From positions 1 to 37,200 of IMG/VR virus record IMGVR_UViG_3300020450_000049: a stretch of 37,200 nt of DNA; one strand, given 5' to 3'. Every line of letters starts with the position of its first letter. Within the stretch, counting starts at the first letter, position 1. Both the position numbers and the translations under genes were made by a program. Positions 1 to 7,785 of this stretch are shown here, piece by piece. This stretch comes from a virus. Below the pieces are notes generated by a model. The model did no database searches. It had not been told where the DNA came from and saw only the letters and a program-made list of their open reading frames with translations.

Positions 1-1907
1 TTACGGCACTTAACCAATGCACCTGATGCATATGCACTAGGCCATACAGAGTAACGAGACTTGACTTTATGATAGCAAGCATCTTTTGTGCCACTACCCT
101 TACCTTTCTTATCTGATGCTTCAGAAATACCTGCTTTTCTTAAAGTTTTTGCTTGCTTAGTGTGCAACGCAACCGCTTTATCTAATTGACCAGGAACTGC
201 ATTTGCTGCTTTCCCTGCGTCTTTCTTGACCTCCTCAGAGTCTCTCAATCTTTTTGCTTGACTCTTATGCATGTTTACTGCCTTATCGAGTTCACCAGGA
301 ATTTTATTTACTGAGGATCCATAATGTCTTTCTTCTAGTTCTACCTCCTCCTTTCTGGTTGCTTTTTTCTTTACGCAGTTTGGATATCTCTTTCCAAACA
401 TAGTTTTCATACCTTTCTTTTCATAACCTGGCCAACACTTCTCATCTAATTGATTTTCTTCTTTCATTTTCTTTTTCAGCTGAGTCTGTTTAGGTTTAAC
501 ATCCTTTTGCTTTTTGTTATTTCTAGAAGCAGCATAATTTAATGCACCACCAGCAACTGCACCTGCACCTGATAAAGCACCACCAATGATAGCACCTTTT
601 GCTGCTTGACTTGCACCATATGCTTTTGCAATATTACCAACTGCATTAAGTCCAGCAGTTACTGCCATAGTTGTACCCAATCCTTCATCAACTTGAACTT
701 CTTCTTTCATTTTCTTTTTCCGAGGACTATCGGTACTAACATATGTAGGCTTGGCAGCACCTGTCTTAGATTGTTGACCAGGATCTGCTTTCTTTTTACG
801 ACGTGCAGCAGAGAGTCTTTCTGCTTTGGTCATGCTTGCTCTCTTAGAAGATGATACACACTTGGGTGTACCTTCACCAGGTTTATCACTAGCACAAGTT
901 CCACCTGTGACTACGTTGACCCAACCACCTTTACCGTCCTTGGATTTAGAACCCTTAAACCACTTATGAAGTGAACCCTCTGCCACTTGAATCATTGGTT
1001 CACTGGGATCATAATCTTCAATATCATAACTGATTAATCTAGAACCTGGATATACTTTTTGTATTTGATCAATTACATCAGTTCTATTAGGTTTCTTTAA
1101 TTGAGGGAAGAACATTTGTAACATAAAGTTTTGTCCTTTCCATCTTAAAAAGACTCTTACAATATTTCCAACTTTAGATTGAATACGTTGTGCTTCTGTT
1201 AAAGTAGGATCTTCCCATTGAACAGTTGGTTCAGGAACCACCATTGGTTCTGGTTTAATAATGTCAATAACTGTTGCATATAAATTACCTTTTGCATCGT
1301 GTATGTCTACATCTTCATTTAAAGGGACTATTATTTTATCTCCTATATTTACATTGTTCTCAGCAAACCAACCTCTATTTACTTCTAATGCAGACAATAC
1401 ATCTCCATCAGAATATACAGGAAGAAGAGTAAATGGTTTTAATTCTTTTATACTTTCGATAGTTCCATCTTCTTTAATGAAAGCAATATCAAGAGGAATT
1501 CTAGTATCTTTCATATGAAAAGACTTTTGACCATTCTCCTCAAAAACAAATAACATTCCGCTATCATAATCTAAACTTTCCCTAAACATCAATCCTAAAT
1601 TAAATTCTGTTTGATTTGCAGGAATTTCTATATTGAGAGGAAGTCTTACGGATTCTCCCATTCCACCTCCACCATTTCCACCTCCTCCATTTCCCCCACC
1701 GTTTCCACCATTTGAACCGTTGCCGCCGTTACCGTTGCCATTACCGTTGCCATTAGAATGCCCATTAGAACCGTTTCCGTTCTTTCCATTTTTTTTACTT
1801 TCATCTTTTTCTAACATTCCACCTCTACCCACATGATATCCGCCAGGCATGGGTTTACACTTCTTTTCATCAAAACAATAATAATATCCACTTTTACATT
1901 TTTTCAT
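1..1907 (-). CDS. Mosaic virion-associated protein with DUF192 domain and Cys/Lys-rich modules (C-terminus cut by window edge)
   Basis: The frame stays open from an ATG at 1907 to the left edge, giving 635 residues with no stop, so the C-terminus lies outside. Residues 1-30 are a Cys/Tyr-rich head (MKKCKSGYYYC). Residues 39-84 are an almost pure Gly/Asn linker. Residues about 88-215 read as a DUF192 domain (motifs GLMFRESL, FHMKDTRIPLDIAFI, ALEVNRGW). Residues about 313-365 hold a Cys-containing basic module (HKWFKGSKSKDGKGGW). A Gly/Ala-rich hydrophobic stretch follows, then CWPGYEKKGMKTMFGKRYPN near 490-515, two PG(E/Q)LDKAV repeats near 535-590, and a Cys motif with SVWPSAYASGALVKC at the edge. 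Such modules recur in uncharacterised marine phage proteins, as I recall. It follows gp16, where gp17 would be expected in T4, and has its own late promoter. Function is unknown; an internal head or tail-associated role is inference. Confidence 0.85.
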   Translation of the reverse strand, partial: MKKCKSGYYYCFDEKKCKPMPGGYHVGRGGMLEKDESKKNGKNGNGSNGHSNGNGNGNGNGGNGSNGGNGGGNGGGGNGGGGMGESVRLPLNIEIPANQTEFNLGLMFRESLDYDSGMLFVFEENGQKSFHMKDTRIPLDIAFIKEDGTIESIKELKPFTLLPVYSDGDVLSALEVNRGWFAENNVNIGDKIIVPLNEDVDIHDAKGNLYATVIDIIKPEPMVVPEPTVQWEDPTLTEAQRIQSKVGNIVRVFLRWKGQNFMLQMFFPQLKKPNRTDVIDQIQKVYPGSRLISYDIEDYDPSEPMIQVAEGSLHKWFKGSKSKDGKGGWVNVVTGGTCASDKPGEGTPKCVSSSKRASMTKAERLSAARRKKKADPGQQSKTGAAKPTYVSTDSPRKKKMKEEVQVDEGLGTTMAVTAGLNAVGNIAKAYGASQAAKGAIIGGALSGAGAVAGGALNYAASRNNKKQKDVKPKQTQLKKKMKEENQLDEKCWPGYEKKGMKTMFGKRYPNCVKKKATRKEEVELEERHYGSSVNKIPGELDKAVNMHKSQAKRLRDSEEVKKDAGKAANAVPGQLDKAVALHTKQAKTLRKAGISEASDKKGKGSGTKDACYHKVKSRYSVWPSAYASGALVKCR

Positions 1908-1930
1908 GTAACTATTGGTATCCTATTTTT

Positions 1931-1938
1931 TATTTATA
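1931..1938 (-). promoter_or_regulatory. T4-type late promoter TATAAATA
   Basis: The minus strand reads TATAAATA, the T4 late promoter consensus, 23 nt before the ATG at 1907. It contains the TAA stop (1934-1936) of the 740-aa gene, so the promoter and the upstream stop codon are fused. Confidence 0.75.
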
Positions 1939-4156
1939 GGTTAGAGATAGTGAGGTTATTAACAGCACCAACACCTACCCAAGTGGTTCCATTATAAATT
2001 TCTAATTGAGTGCTTGTAGTATTAAAAATGAGAGCACCTGCACTTACAGTTAACGCATCTCTCTCAGTTGTCGTTATAACTGGTGGATAGAACTGATGAT
2101 ATGCGGTAACAATACCAGAAAAACATGCATTACCACTTGCTTTCATCGTGATGCCAACACCTGTGCCATCTTCATAATTATATCCAACATCGACTCCCGT
2201 TCTAGCAGTAACTAAACCAATGGAGTCTACATTTTTTACATTCTCTTTAAATATAGTTCCTGCAACAGAAATATCTCCATCAAACTTTGCGACAATTGTT
2301 GTATTAGCTAATCCTGTGGGACCAACATATAATGGGAACTCTTCTTGTGCAGTGGTGGTATTAATTCCAACATATTTGGTAGTGCTAATACCAACTGAAT
2401 TAGATGCCCATGTTCCACCTGCACCAGCAGTACCTCCAGCAGAAGGAGTGAATAATTGAAGATCTTTATCCCATGCTAAAACAAACCCATCAGTTTGAAT
2501 ACCAGCTCCAACATCAACATCCTCCATTCTAGCAAGGAAGACTTCACCACCTCCTCCTAAAACAGATAGTTGTTGCTGTATTCTATTAATGAATAATCGA
2601 TAATGTTCTGCTAACTTTTCATGAGTTACATAAGTTTGATCCAAAGGAGTTAATGGGTCAGAATTATCTACATTTGGAGGAATATTTAAAAGACCTTCTG
2701 TAAGAGTCTTCTCATCAAATTTTTCTAAAATTTCTTCTAACTTATCAACTTTTTTTGAAAGAGATTGACTTCTTTCTTCTAAATTATCAGTTACTCTTAT
2801 CTTTTCTACAAGATCTTTAAATTCTTTCTTTAAACTATCAATATGTTTTTCATTAACAGTAAAATCTATTTTCATTTCTTTCATTTGAGATGAAAGATTT
2901 TTTTCAAAATTAACTACGGCAGGAACCACCGCATTCTTCATTTCAGTGTAGTACTTAGAAGTACTAGTATCTAAATTCTCCTGCAACTCACAAATATTAT
3001 CTGTGAGACTCTCTTCCATTGTATTAATCTTCTCTCCAAAGTTAGAAAGAGCATTTTCATATTGAACTTCCTTTGCTTTGAAATCCTTAGAAAGATCATC
3101 ATAGGTTCTAGAAAGTTCCTTAGATTTACTAATTAGTTTTTCAATTGTATTAGTCTTTTCTAAAAGAACTTCATCAATTTCAATATCTTTATTATTAACT
3201 CTGTGTTGTAAATTAACAACATTCTTATTAATTTTAGAAACTTGTTCATCTAAATTTTTTGATATATCTTTAACTTCTTCTTCTGTCTTCAATTTAGAAT
3301 CTATGAGAAGTTTTTTATACTTCGGAATTTCTACATTAATAAATCCATCAAAATCTTCAGTAATTCCTTTAATTTTAGACTCATATTTTTCTTCTATTTC
3401 TTTTGCAGTTTCTTTAACTAATTTTTCATTTGCAGAAATCTTTGCTTCTGTTCTTACTTCTGTCTCTGCAAAAAACTTTTTATATTGTGGTAATATTTTT
3501 TCAAGAAGAGAATCTACCCTTCCTCCAATACCCTTAACTTCTTTTTTTACCTCAGAAAGATTTTCTTCATTAAGAGATTCAATATTCTCTGTAATAGAAT
3601 CTAGATTTAAATTAATTTGTTGTTGTATTCCTTCAACATGAGATGTTAAATCTTCTTTAAAATTTATAAAACGGTTATCAACTCTTGTTTCAGAATCTAC
3701 AATTAATTTTTTATATGATGGTACTTCTTCGTCTATAAAATCTGCAACGGTTTCTGATAAAGAAGAAAATTCTTCCTTTATATCTAAAATACTTTTAGAA
3801 TTTAAAGTTTTTACTTTATCTTGGATATTTCTAATAGACTCCTCAACGAAAAACAATTGAGCAGTCATGGCATCATCAAGATCTTCTTTACTAATAAGAT
3901 CCTCAATACCTTCTCTTATTTCTTCTACACTTTCAGTAAGAGTATCTACTTTTTGTACATTATTTTTAAAAGTATCAAAAGTTTGAGTAAATTCGTTAAG
4001 ATTTTGAATATGATCAAAATTTGTTTTAAAAGAATTAAATGCCTCTGAAATTGACTCTATTTTTTTAGGAGAAGCGACAGACAACTCTTCCCTAATTTCA
4101 TCCATAGATGAATTAGGATTCTTATCGTAAAATTCTGACGGTTTTTTAAGTGGCAC
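1934..4156 (-). CDS. Long coiled-coil, tail-fibre-like virion protein (740 aa)
   Basis: The start is a GTG. Residues 1 to about 500 are rich in Glu, Lys, Ile and Leu in heptad-like order and read as segmented coiled coil. A motif of the type P-x-YKKL-x-x-(D/E)-(S/T) recurs near residues 145, 222 and 277. After HEKLAEHYRLFINRIQQQLS (about 511-530) comes a Gly-rich hinge and a fibre-type segment (MEDVDVGAGIQTDGFVLAW). The C-terminal 50 residues contain ITTTERDAL and IYNGTTWVGVG, a common short module at the ends of phage fibre proteins. It sits just after gp16 with its own late promoter. A trimeric fibre or whisker on the neck or collar is plausible because T4 fibritin is also a long coiled coil, but I see no sequence similarity to fibritin. 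The exact structural role is unknown. Confidence 0.85.
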   Translation of the reverse strand: MPLKKPSEFYDKNPNSSMDEIREELSVASPKKIESISEAFNSFKTNFDHIQNLNEFTQTFDTFKNNVQKVDTLTESVEEIREGIEDLISKEDLDDAMTAQLFFVEESIRNIQDKVKTLNSKSILDIKEEFSSLSETVADFIDEEVPSYKKLIVDSETRVDNRFINFKEDLTSHVEGIQQQINLNLDSITENIESLNEENLSEVKKEVKGIGGRVDSLLEKILPQYKKFFAETEVRTEAKISANEKLVKETAKEIEEKYESKIKGITEDFDGFINVEIPKYKKLLIDSKLKTEEEVKDISKNLDEQVSKINKNVVNLQHRVNNKDIEIDEVLLEKTNTIEKLISKSKELSRTYDDLSKDFKAKEVQYENALSNFGEKINTMEESLTDNICELQENLDTSTSKYYTEMKNAVVPAVVNFEKNLSSQMKEMKIDFTVNEKHIDSLKKEFKDLVEKIRVTDNLEERSQSLSKKVDKLEEILEKFDEKTLTEGLLNIPPNVDNSDPLTPLDQTYVTHEKLAEHYRLFINRIQQQLSVLGGGGEVFLARMEDVDVGAGIQTDGFVLAWDKDLQLFTPSAGGTAGAGGTWASNSVGISTTKYVGINTTTAQEEFPLYVGPTGLANTTIVAKFDGDISVAGTIFKENVKNVDSIGLVTARTGVDVGYNYEDGTGVGITMKASGNACFSGIVTAYHQFYPPVITTTERDALTVSAGALIFNTTSTQLEIYNGTTWVGVGAVNNLTISNL

Positions 4157-4180
4157 TTATTTTGACCCCATCTATAATTA

Positions 4181-4188
4181 TATTTATT
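4181..4188 (-). promoter_or_regulatory. T4-type late promoter AATAAATA
   Basis: The minus strand reads AATAAATA in the junction between the gp16 stop (4189) and the GTG of the 740-aa gene (4156), 24 nt upstream of that start. Confidence 0.6.
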
Positions 4189-4644
4189 TCAACTCTTTTT
4201 GGGAGTTTCATTTTTAATCAGTTTAGCAAGATCCGCAGTAGATCCAACAAATAAAGCATTAGTTACATTAGTTGGTCCTTTACTTACTTGCTCTTCATTA
4301 ACATCTTTAAGTTTTTTCTGCAAATCTATTAATTTGTCAGTAGCATCAGAGACACTTTTTATAAGTTGTCCAGCAACTTCATATGCTCTCGGCATTTCAC
4401 TTTCTTGAGCAATTTCAAGAATACCATCAATTGCTTCTTGACCTTTTTCTATAATGCTATAAAGATTTCCTCTTGTATATTCATAGTCTCTGGTAATATC
4501 ATCCTTAGTTAATCTATCAGGTTTTTTTAAACCACCAGGCGTAACATCCGTAAGTTGATCTTTTTTAGGAGCACATCCGTTTTCAGGAGTGGTTGATACA
4601 TCATCAGGAGTGATATTAAAAGTTTTGTCTAATCTATTTGTCAT
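4189..4644 (-). CDS. gp16: Terminase small subunit gp16
   Basis: This 151-aa protein matches T4 gp16 (164 aa) in pattern along its length. A DYEYTRGNLY segment corresponds to T4 DYGVVRRNMH. A helical central region follows (EIAQESEMPRAYEVAGQLI, then KLIDLQKKLKDVNEEQV). The C-terminus has NVTNALFVGSTADLAKLI, resembling T4 NIQNATVFMGSPTELM. In T4 the small terminase forms rings and works with the large subunit gp17 to start DNA packaging. The ATG overlaps the gp15 stop by 4 nt (ATGA), so translation is probably coupled. gp17, which follows directly in T4, is not in this window; two structural genes come next instead. Confidence 0.9.
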   Translation of the reverse strand: MTNRLDKTFNITPDDVSTTPENGCAPKKDQLTDVTPGGLKKPDRLTKDDITRDYEYTRGNLYSIIEKGQEAIDGILEIAQESEMPRAYEVAGQLIKSVSDATDKLIDLQKKLKDVNEEQVSKGPTNVTNALFVGSTADLAKLIKNETPKKS

Positions 4645-5678
4645 GAAATAGTACCATCAAATCCAAAGTCATCACCATCCTCGATAAGAGCATTATCATC
4701 ATAAGTGACAGTTGTATCAGTAGCAGAAGTTATAGGATTGATTACTCTAACAGCAGATCCTTTAACATGAGAGGCAGCAAGGGTGTTGTCCTGTGCTCTT
4801 TCAACAATAATTGAATTTTCATTCACCATTGTTATCTTCATTTCCTCTTCATCAATATAACAGTAAGTTGCTTTTGCTGGTTCTGATGGATCTAAGAATA
4901 TATTGGATGTAGAAACAACTTTAATTTCGACCTCTGTAAGATCTACGTCTTCGTCTAGGGTGGTAGTTATAGGACCACCGTAACTCTTAGTTGCTCTTGG
5001 TGTAACTCTATATGTAAGATCTCTTTCTGTTCTTGTAGTGTCTGTACCCGCAAGATAACTAACTCTAACACTCTTAACAAGATCTCCAGTAGCAGTAGCA
5101 GAAGGACCGAAGAGATAAGTTTTTGCAGTAAATCTTAAAGTATAAAGAAGAACTCTTCTGGTTTCAAAATCTCCTTCATAATCATCTTGCATTGTAATAT
5201 TTTCTAATACAATGGGAATATCTCTTTTCTCTTTAATATTTTCTACTAATGTAACAGTAACATTATACGCTGGTTGAAAAAATGGTAATATTTGTTCTGT
5301 AATTTGAAGAGCATCATCATTCAACTTACACATAATAGCAAGTTCAAATTGCATATTATAAGGAACTGGCATATATGATTTCTTAGTTTCAGTTCCAGTG
5401 TCTGGATCTTTCACCGTAAACTGTTGAGTAGTAGTTACTTTTCTGGAAGGATCATATGTCAAACCTGTAAATTCAAAAGACATTCTAGGCAAAGTAATTG
5501 CCGTTGCTTTATTTAAATCTGGTGTTTGATTTAATCGTGCCAAAAATTTCTGAGTAGGACCATATCCCAAAGGAACTCTTACAACAGAACCATCTTGTTT
5601 GACAGTGATTCCGTTAAAAAGAGTACCAAAAGAAATAATGGTTCTTCTCAGAATTTCGTTATAAAAATACTCAAACAT
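4641..5678 (-). CDS. gp15: Tail completion / sheath stabiliser gp15 with C-terminal extension
   Basis: The N-terminus MFEYFYNEILRRTI resembles T4 gp15 (MFGYFYNSSFRRY). Other matching blocks are VRVPLGYGPTQKF, ITEQILPFFQPAYNVT, KRDIPIVLENI and the C-terminal core RRVLLYTLRFTAKTYLFGP. In T4, gp15 caps the tail end and joins tail to head. This protein has 345 residues against 272 in T4. The surplus is after about residue 200 and includes a small module (YCYIDEEEMKI, then IIVERAQDNTLAASH) that also occurs in the giant gp7-like and 2,515-aa proteins. It is preceded by a perfect TATAAATA late promoter and overlaps gp16 by 4 nt. Confidence 0.93.
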   Translation of the reverse strand: MFEYFYNEILRRTIISFGTLFNGITVKQDGSVVRVPLGYGPTQKFLARLNQTPDLNKATAITLPRMSFEFTGLTYDPSRKVTTTQQFTVKDPDTGTETKKSYMPVPYNMQFELAIMCKLNDDALQITEQILPFFQPAYNVTVTLVENIKEKRDIPIVLENITMQDDYEGDFETRRVLLYTLRFTAKTYLFGPSATATGDLVKSVRVSYLAGTDTTRTERDLTYRVTPRATKSYGGPITTTLDEDVDLTEVEIKVVSTSNIFLDPSEPAKATYCYIDEEEMKITMVNENSIIVERAQDNTLAASHVKGSAVRVINPITSATDTTVTYDDNALIEDGDDFGFDGTIS

Positions 5679-5699
5679 TTTTACACTACTATTATATTG

Positions 5700-5707
5700 T
5701 ATTTATA
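5700..5707 (-). promoter_or_regulatory. T4-type late promoter TATAAATA
   Basis: Perfect TATAAATA on the minus strand, 21 nt before the gp15 ATG. It contains the TAA stop of the Ycf35-like gene at 5703-5705. Confidence 0.8.
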
Positions 5708-6092
5708 CCCAACGAGTTACCGTTAATTCGATGGTATTATCTTCCATCTCCCATTCCTCTTCAACTTGGAATCCTTGGTTCTTAACAGTATTATGAATAG
5801 TCATTCTTGCATACTGTTGATTTACCTTATCCATAAATCTTTCTACTGGAAAAGGTTGATTCCATGTTTCAAGATCTGCTACTAATTCATACTCTCCAGT
5901 CATCGGATTCAATCTAAATCCAATATCATTAGCGATTGCGAGATCAGCAGTTACAGTTTCATGATTAATACCATGAGAACCAGTTACTCTTAGTTCTTGA
6001 TCTTCTACTACATTATATTGTAGAAGTTCTAATGCTTCTTGTAATTCAGGTTTATTCCTGATTTTCGTTTTTATTGTGCTGAAGTGAGACAT
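5703..6092 (-). CDS. ycf35: Ycf35 / DUF1257 family protein
   Basis: The 129-aa protein begins MSHFSTIKTKI, the family hallmark start, at an ATG at 6092. The same frame runs upstream to 6167, but that extension lies inside the preceding gene and is not Ycf35-like. Further family blocks are DIGFRLN with EYELVADLETW near 55-75, PFPVERFMDKVNQQYARMTI near 80-99, and GFQVEEEW followed by TVTRWV at the C-terminus. Ycf35 is conserved in cyanobacteria and some plastids and its function is not established to my knowledge. It overlaps the DUF2997 gene upstream by 41 nt, and the two families are neighbours in cyanobacteria as I recall. Here the pair is inserted between gp14 and gp15 under a late promoter, which suggests host origin and expression late in infection. 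It is full-length, with no sign of decay. Confidence 0.88.
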   Translation of the reverse strand: MSHFSTIKTKIRNKPELQEALELLQYNVVEDQELRVTGSHGINHETVTADLAIANDIGFRLNPMTGEYELVADLETWNQPFPVERFMDKVNQQYARMTIHNTVKNQGFQVEEEWEMEDNTIELTVTRWV

Positions 6093-6273
6093 GTTCGTTA
6101 ACGATAGCAGGTTGATAAAATTCAGGTTTAAAGGATCTTGTTTGTAACACCCCAAGTTTGTTTTCAATAGATTCTGTTAAATTCAGACACTGTTGAGATG
6201 CAGCACCAATAACCTCTTCAATTACTGTGCCATCTTGTTTAATACTAAATTTAATTGTTTGTTGTTCTGGCAT
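6052..6273 (-). CDS. DUF2997 family protein
   Basis: From the ATG at 6273 the protein has 73 residues. It starts MPEQQTIKFSIKQDGTV, followed by IEEVIGAASQQC and LTESIENKLG. This matches my memory of DUF2997: a short beta-beta-helix protein with F-x-I-x-x-D-G-x-V-x-E and a conserved Cys before a helix. A TTG at 6288 would add five residues, but the ATG fits the family better. It overlaps the Ycf35-like gene by 41 nt in another frame, which suggests coupled translation. In cyanobacteria this small family is associated with Ycf35; the molecular role is unknown. A late promoter lies 35 nt upstream. Confidence 0.82.
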   Translation of the reverse strand: MPEQQTIKFSIKQDGTVIEEVIGAASQQCLNLTESIENKLGVLQTRSFKPEFYQPAIVNEHVSLQHNKNENQE

Positions 6274-6308
6274 TATCACAAAATACAATAATTATATTAT
6301 AGCACAAA

Positions 6309-6316
6309 TATTTATG
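6309..6316 (-). promoter_or_regulatory. T4-type late promoter CATAAATA
   Basis: The minus strand reads CATAAATA, containing the gp14 TAA stop (6312-6314) and lying 35 nt before the DUF2997 ATG. It would let the host-type gene pair be transcribed as a late unit. Confidence 0.65.
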
Positions 6317-7781
6317 GAGTACCAAATGGGTTCTGTTCAGTAAAGTCTAAAATAGCATCTGCTTGATTTTCTATTTCTAAATTATCAGCGAATCCATCAT
6401 CAGTAGGTTCTAGATCAATTATTCTAATAGTATGACTTGCTCCTGATGTTTGACCTACCAATTTCTCTCCTCTTGTCCAGTCTCCACTTACGGATGCTAA
6501 TTCTATTACATTTGTAGTGCCATTCCATACTCTCACTCTTGCAGTTGTTCCACTGGTTTCTCCAGTAACAACTTCATTAAATTTGTAATTTCCACTGTTA
6601 TCGAGAGAAGGATCAGCGATAGTTAGAGTTGGAGCAGTGCTATATCCAAGACCAGCATTGGTTATATTAATAGCAGTGATAGTTCCAGCAGAACTTACCA
6701 CAGCAGTTGCAGCAGCAGAAACGGTAGTAACACCTGTCTTAAATATTTCATTACTAAATGTGATTGTTGGGTTAGTAGTATATCCAACACCACCAACATA
6801 TCCGTTAGAACTTGTAAGAGTTACTATACCAATAACATTATCACCGATGACTGATGTAGCAGCAGCACCACTTCCACCACCACCAATAAAGGCGATCTTA
6901 GGAGCAACTGTATATCCAGAGCCAACATTCTCTAAATCTACGTGCTGAACAGATCTAGTAGCAGGGTTAACATTATCAGTACATGCCACAATTCCTCCTA
7001 TCAACCTTACAGTAGCAATACCCGTTACACCACCAGAAGGAGCAGATGATATTGCAACAGTTGGTTGTCCAAGATATCCACCACCACGATTAGTGATATC
7101 AATAAATCTAATACCACCAGAGGTTACAATACCTGTTATGGCAGTAGCAGTAACTCCCGTTCCGACAAGTGTAAGTGTTTGAGTAGGACCAATGAGAGTA
7201 GAGATGCTACCATCTTCACCAGTTACACCATCATAATCTTCTCCTATTAGAGAATCGTCAATCTCTTCAATACCAGTATCAATAACTTCATCCTCATAAC
7301 GAAATAGTTCGCATTTAAGAGTATAGACATAAGTTTTTAATAATTGATAAAAAGGTTTTTCATGCTCTACAAATTTTATTTCAAATAACCTATCACCTAG
7401 TGGAAAATATATCAGATCTCCTTCCTTAGGTCTTGTTGCTAATTTGATATTATCTTCATTTTTCATCAAAGGTTCAATATAAGTCTCCCATCTCTCCTTA
7501 GAAATTGTAAGAGTTATTTCATTAGTTTGTTCTATACCAAACTTAGATAATAAAACTGGATTATCTCCGTACCCATCAAAAGTATCAAGATATGCCTCTA
7601 ATGGATAAGCATCATCAAACTTGGATGCCACAACCTCTTTAATGACCGTTTTTTCACTTAAATATTTTCTAGGCATATAATGCACTTCAACACCATACAT
7701 TCTCAACTGCTCGTTGATTAAATCTTGAACTAAATTCTGCTCAGATCTAGCACCTTGTTGAAAAAATGGATTAAGTGCCAT
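6312..7781 (-). CDS. gp14: Neck protein gp14 with a large insertion of repeat modules
   Basis: The N-terminal 180 residues (MALNPFFQQG, NLVQDLINEQLRMYGVEV, GDLIYFPLGDRLFEIKFVE, KPFYQLLKTYVYTLKCELF) fit the T4-like gp14 head-completion/neck protein, and the position directly after gp13 agrees. The protein has 489 residues against 256 for T4 gp14. The extra part, about residues 195-450, contains four copies of a G-x-GY-x-x-x-P repeat (GGGYLGQPTV, GSGYTVAPKI, GVGYTTNPTI, GLGYSTAPTL) and then a duplicated GE-x-x-x-G-x-TSG unit (VVTGETSGTTARV, KLVGQTSGASHTI). The C-terminus DDGFADNLEIENQADAILDF returns to neck-protein character. gp14 closes the head portal together with gp13 in T4. The insertion presumably makes a decoration that projects from the neck (inference). 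Confidence 0.88.
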   Translation of the reverse strand: MALNPFFQQGARSEQNLVQDLINEQLRMYGVEVHYMPRKYLSEKTVIKEVVASKFDDAYPLEAYLDTFDGYGDNPVLLSKFGIEQTNEITLTISKERWETYIEPLMKNEDNIKLATRPKEGDLIYFPLGDRLFEIKFVEHEKPFYQLLKTYVYTLKCELFRYEDEVIDTGIEEIDDSLIGEDYDGVTGEDGSISTLIGPTQTLTLVGTGVTATAITGIVTSGGIRFIDITNRGGGYLGQPTVAISSAPSGGVTGIATVRLIGGIVACTDNVNPATRSVQHVDLENVGSGYTVAPKIAFIGGGGSGAAATSVIGDNVIGIVTLTSSNGYVGGVGYTTNPTITFSNEIFKTGVTTVSAAATAVVSSAGTITAINITNAGLGYSTAPTLTIADPSLDNSGNYKFNEVVTGETSGTTARVRVWNGTTNVIELASVSGDWTRGEKLVGQTSGASHTIRIIDLEPTDDGFADNLEIENQADAILDFTEQNPFGTP

Positions 7782-7785
7782 GATC

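Noticed and set aside
1633-1836. Plus-strand proline-rich frame
   Set aside because: It is the reverse of the Gly/Asn linker of the left-edge protein, where GGN and AAY codons read backwards as Pro and Leu.
1-1907. Left-edge gene as terminase large subunit gp17
   Set aside because: Position after gp16 would suggest gp17, but the protein shows no Walker motifs or nuclease residues and has DUF192 and low-complexity modules instead.
6093-6167. N-terminal extension of the Ycf35-like gene
   Set aside because: The upstream 25 residues lie within the DUF2997 gene; the family start MSHFSTI is at the ATG at 6092.
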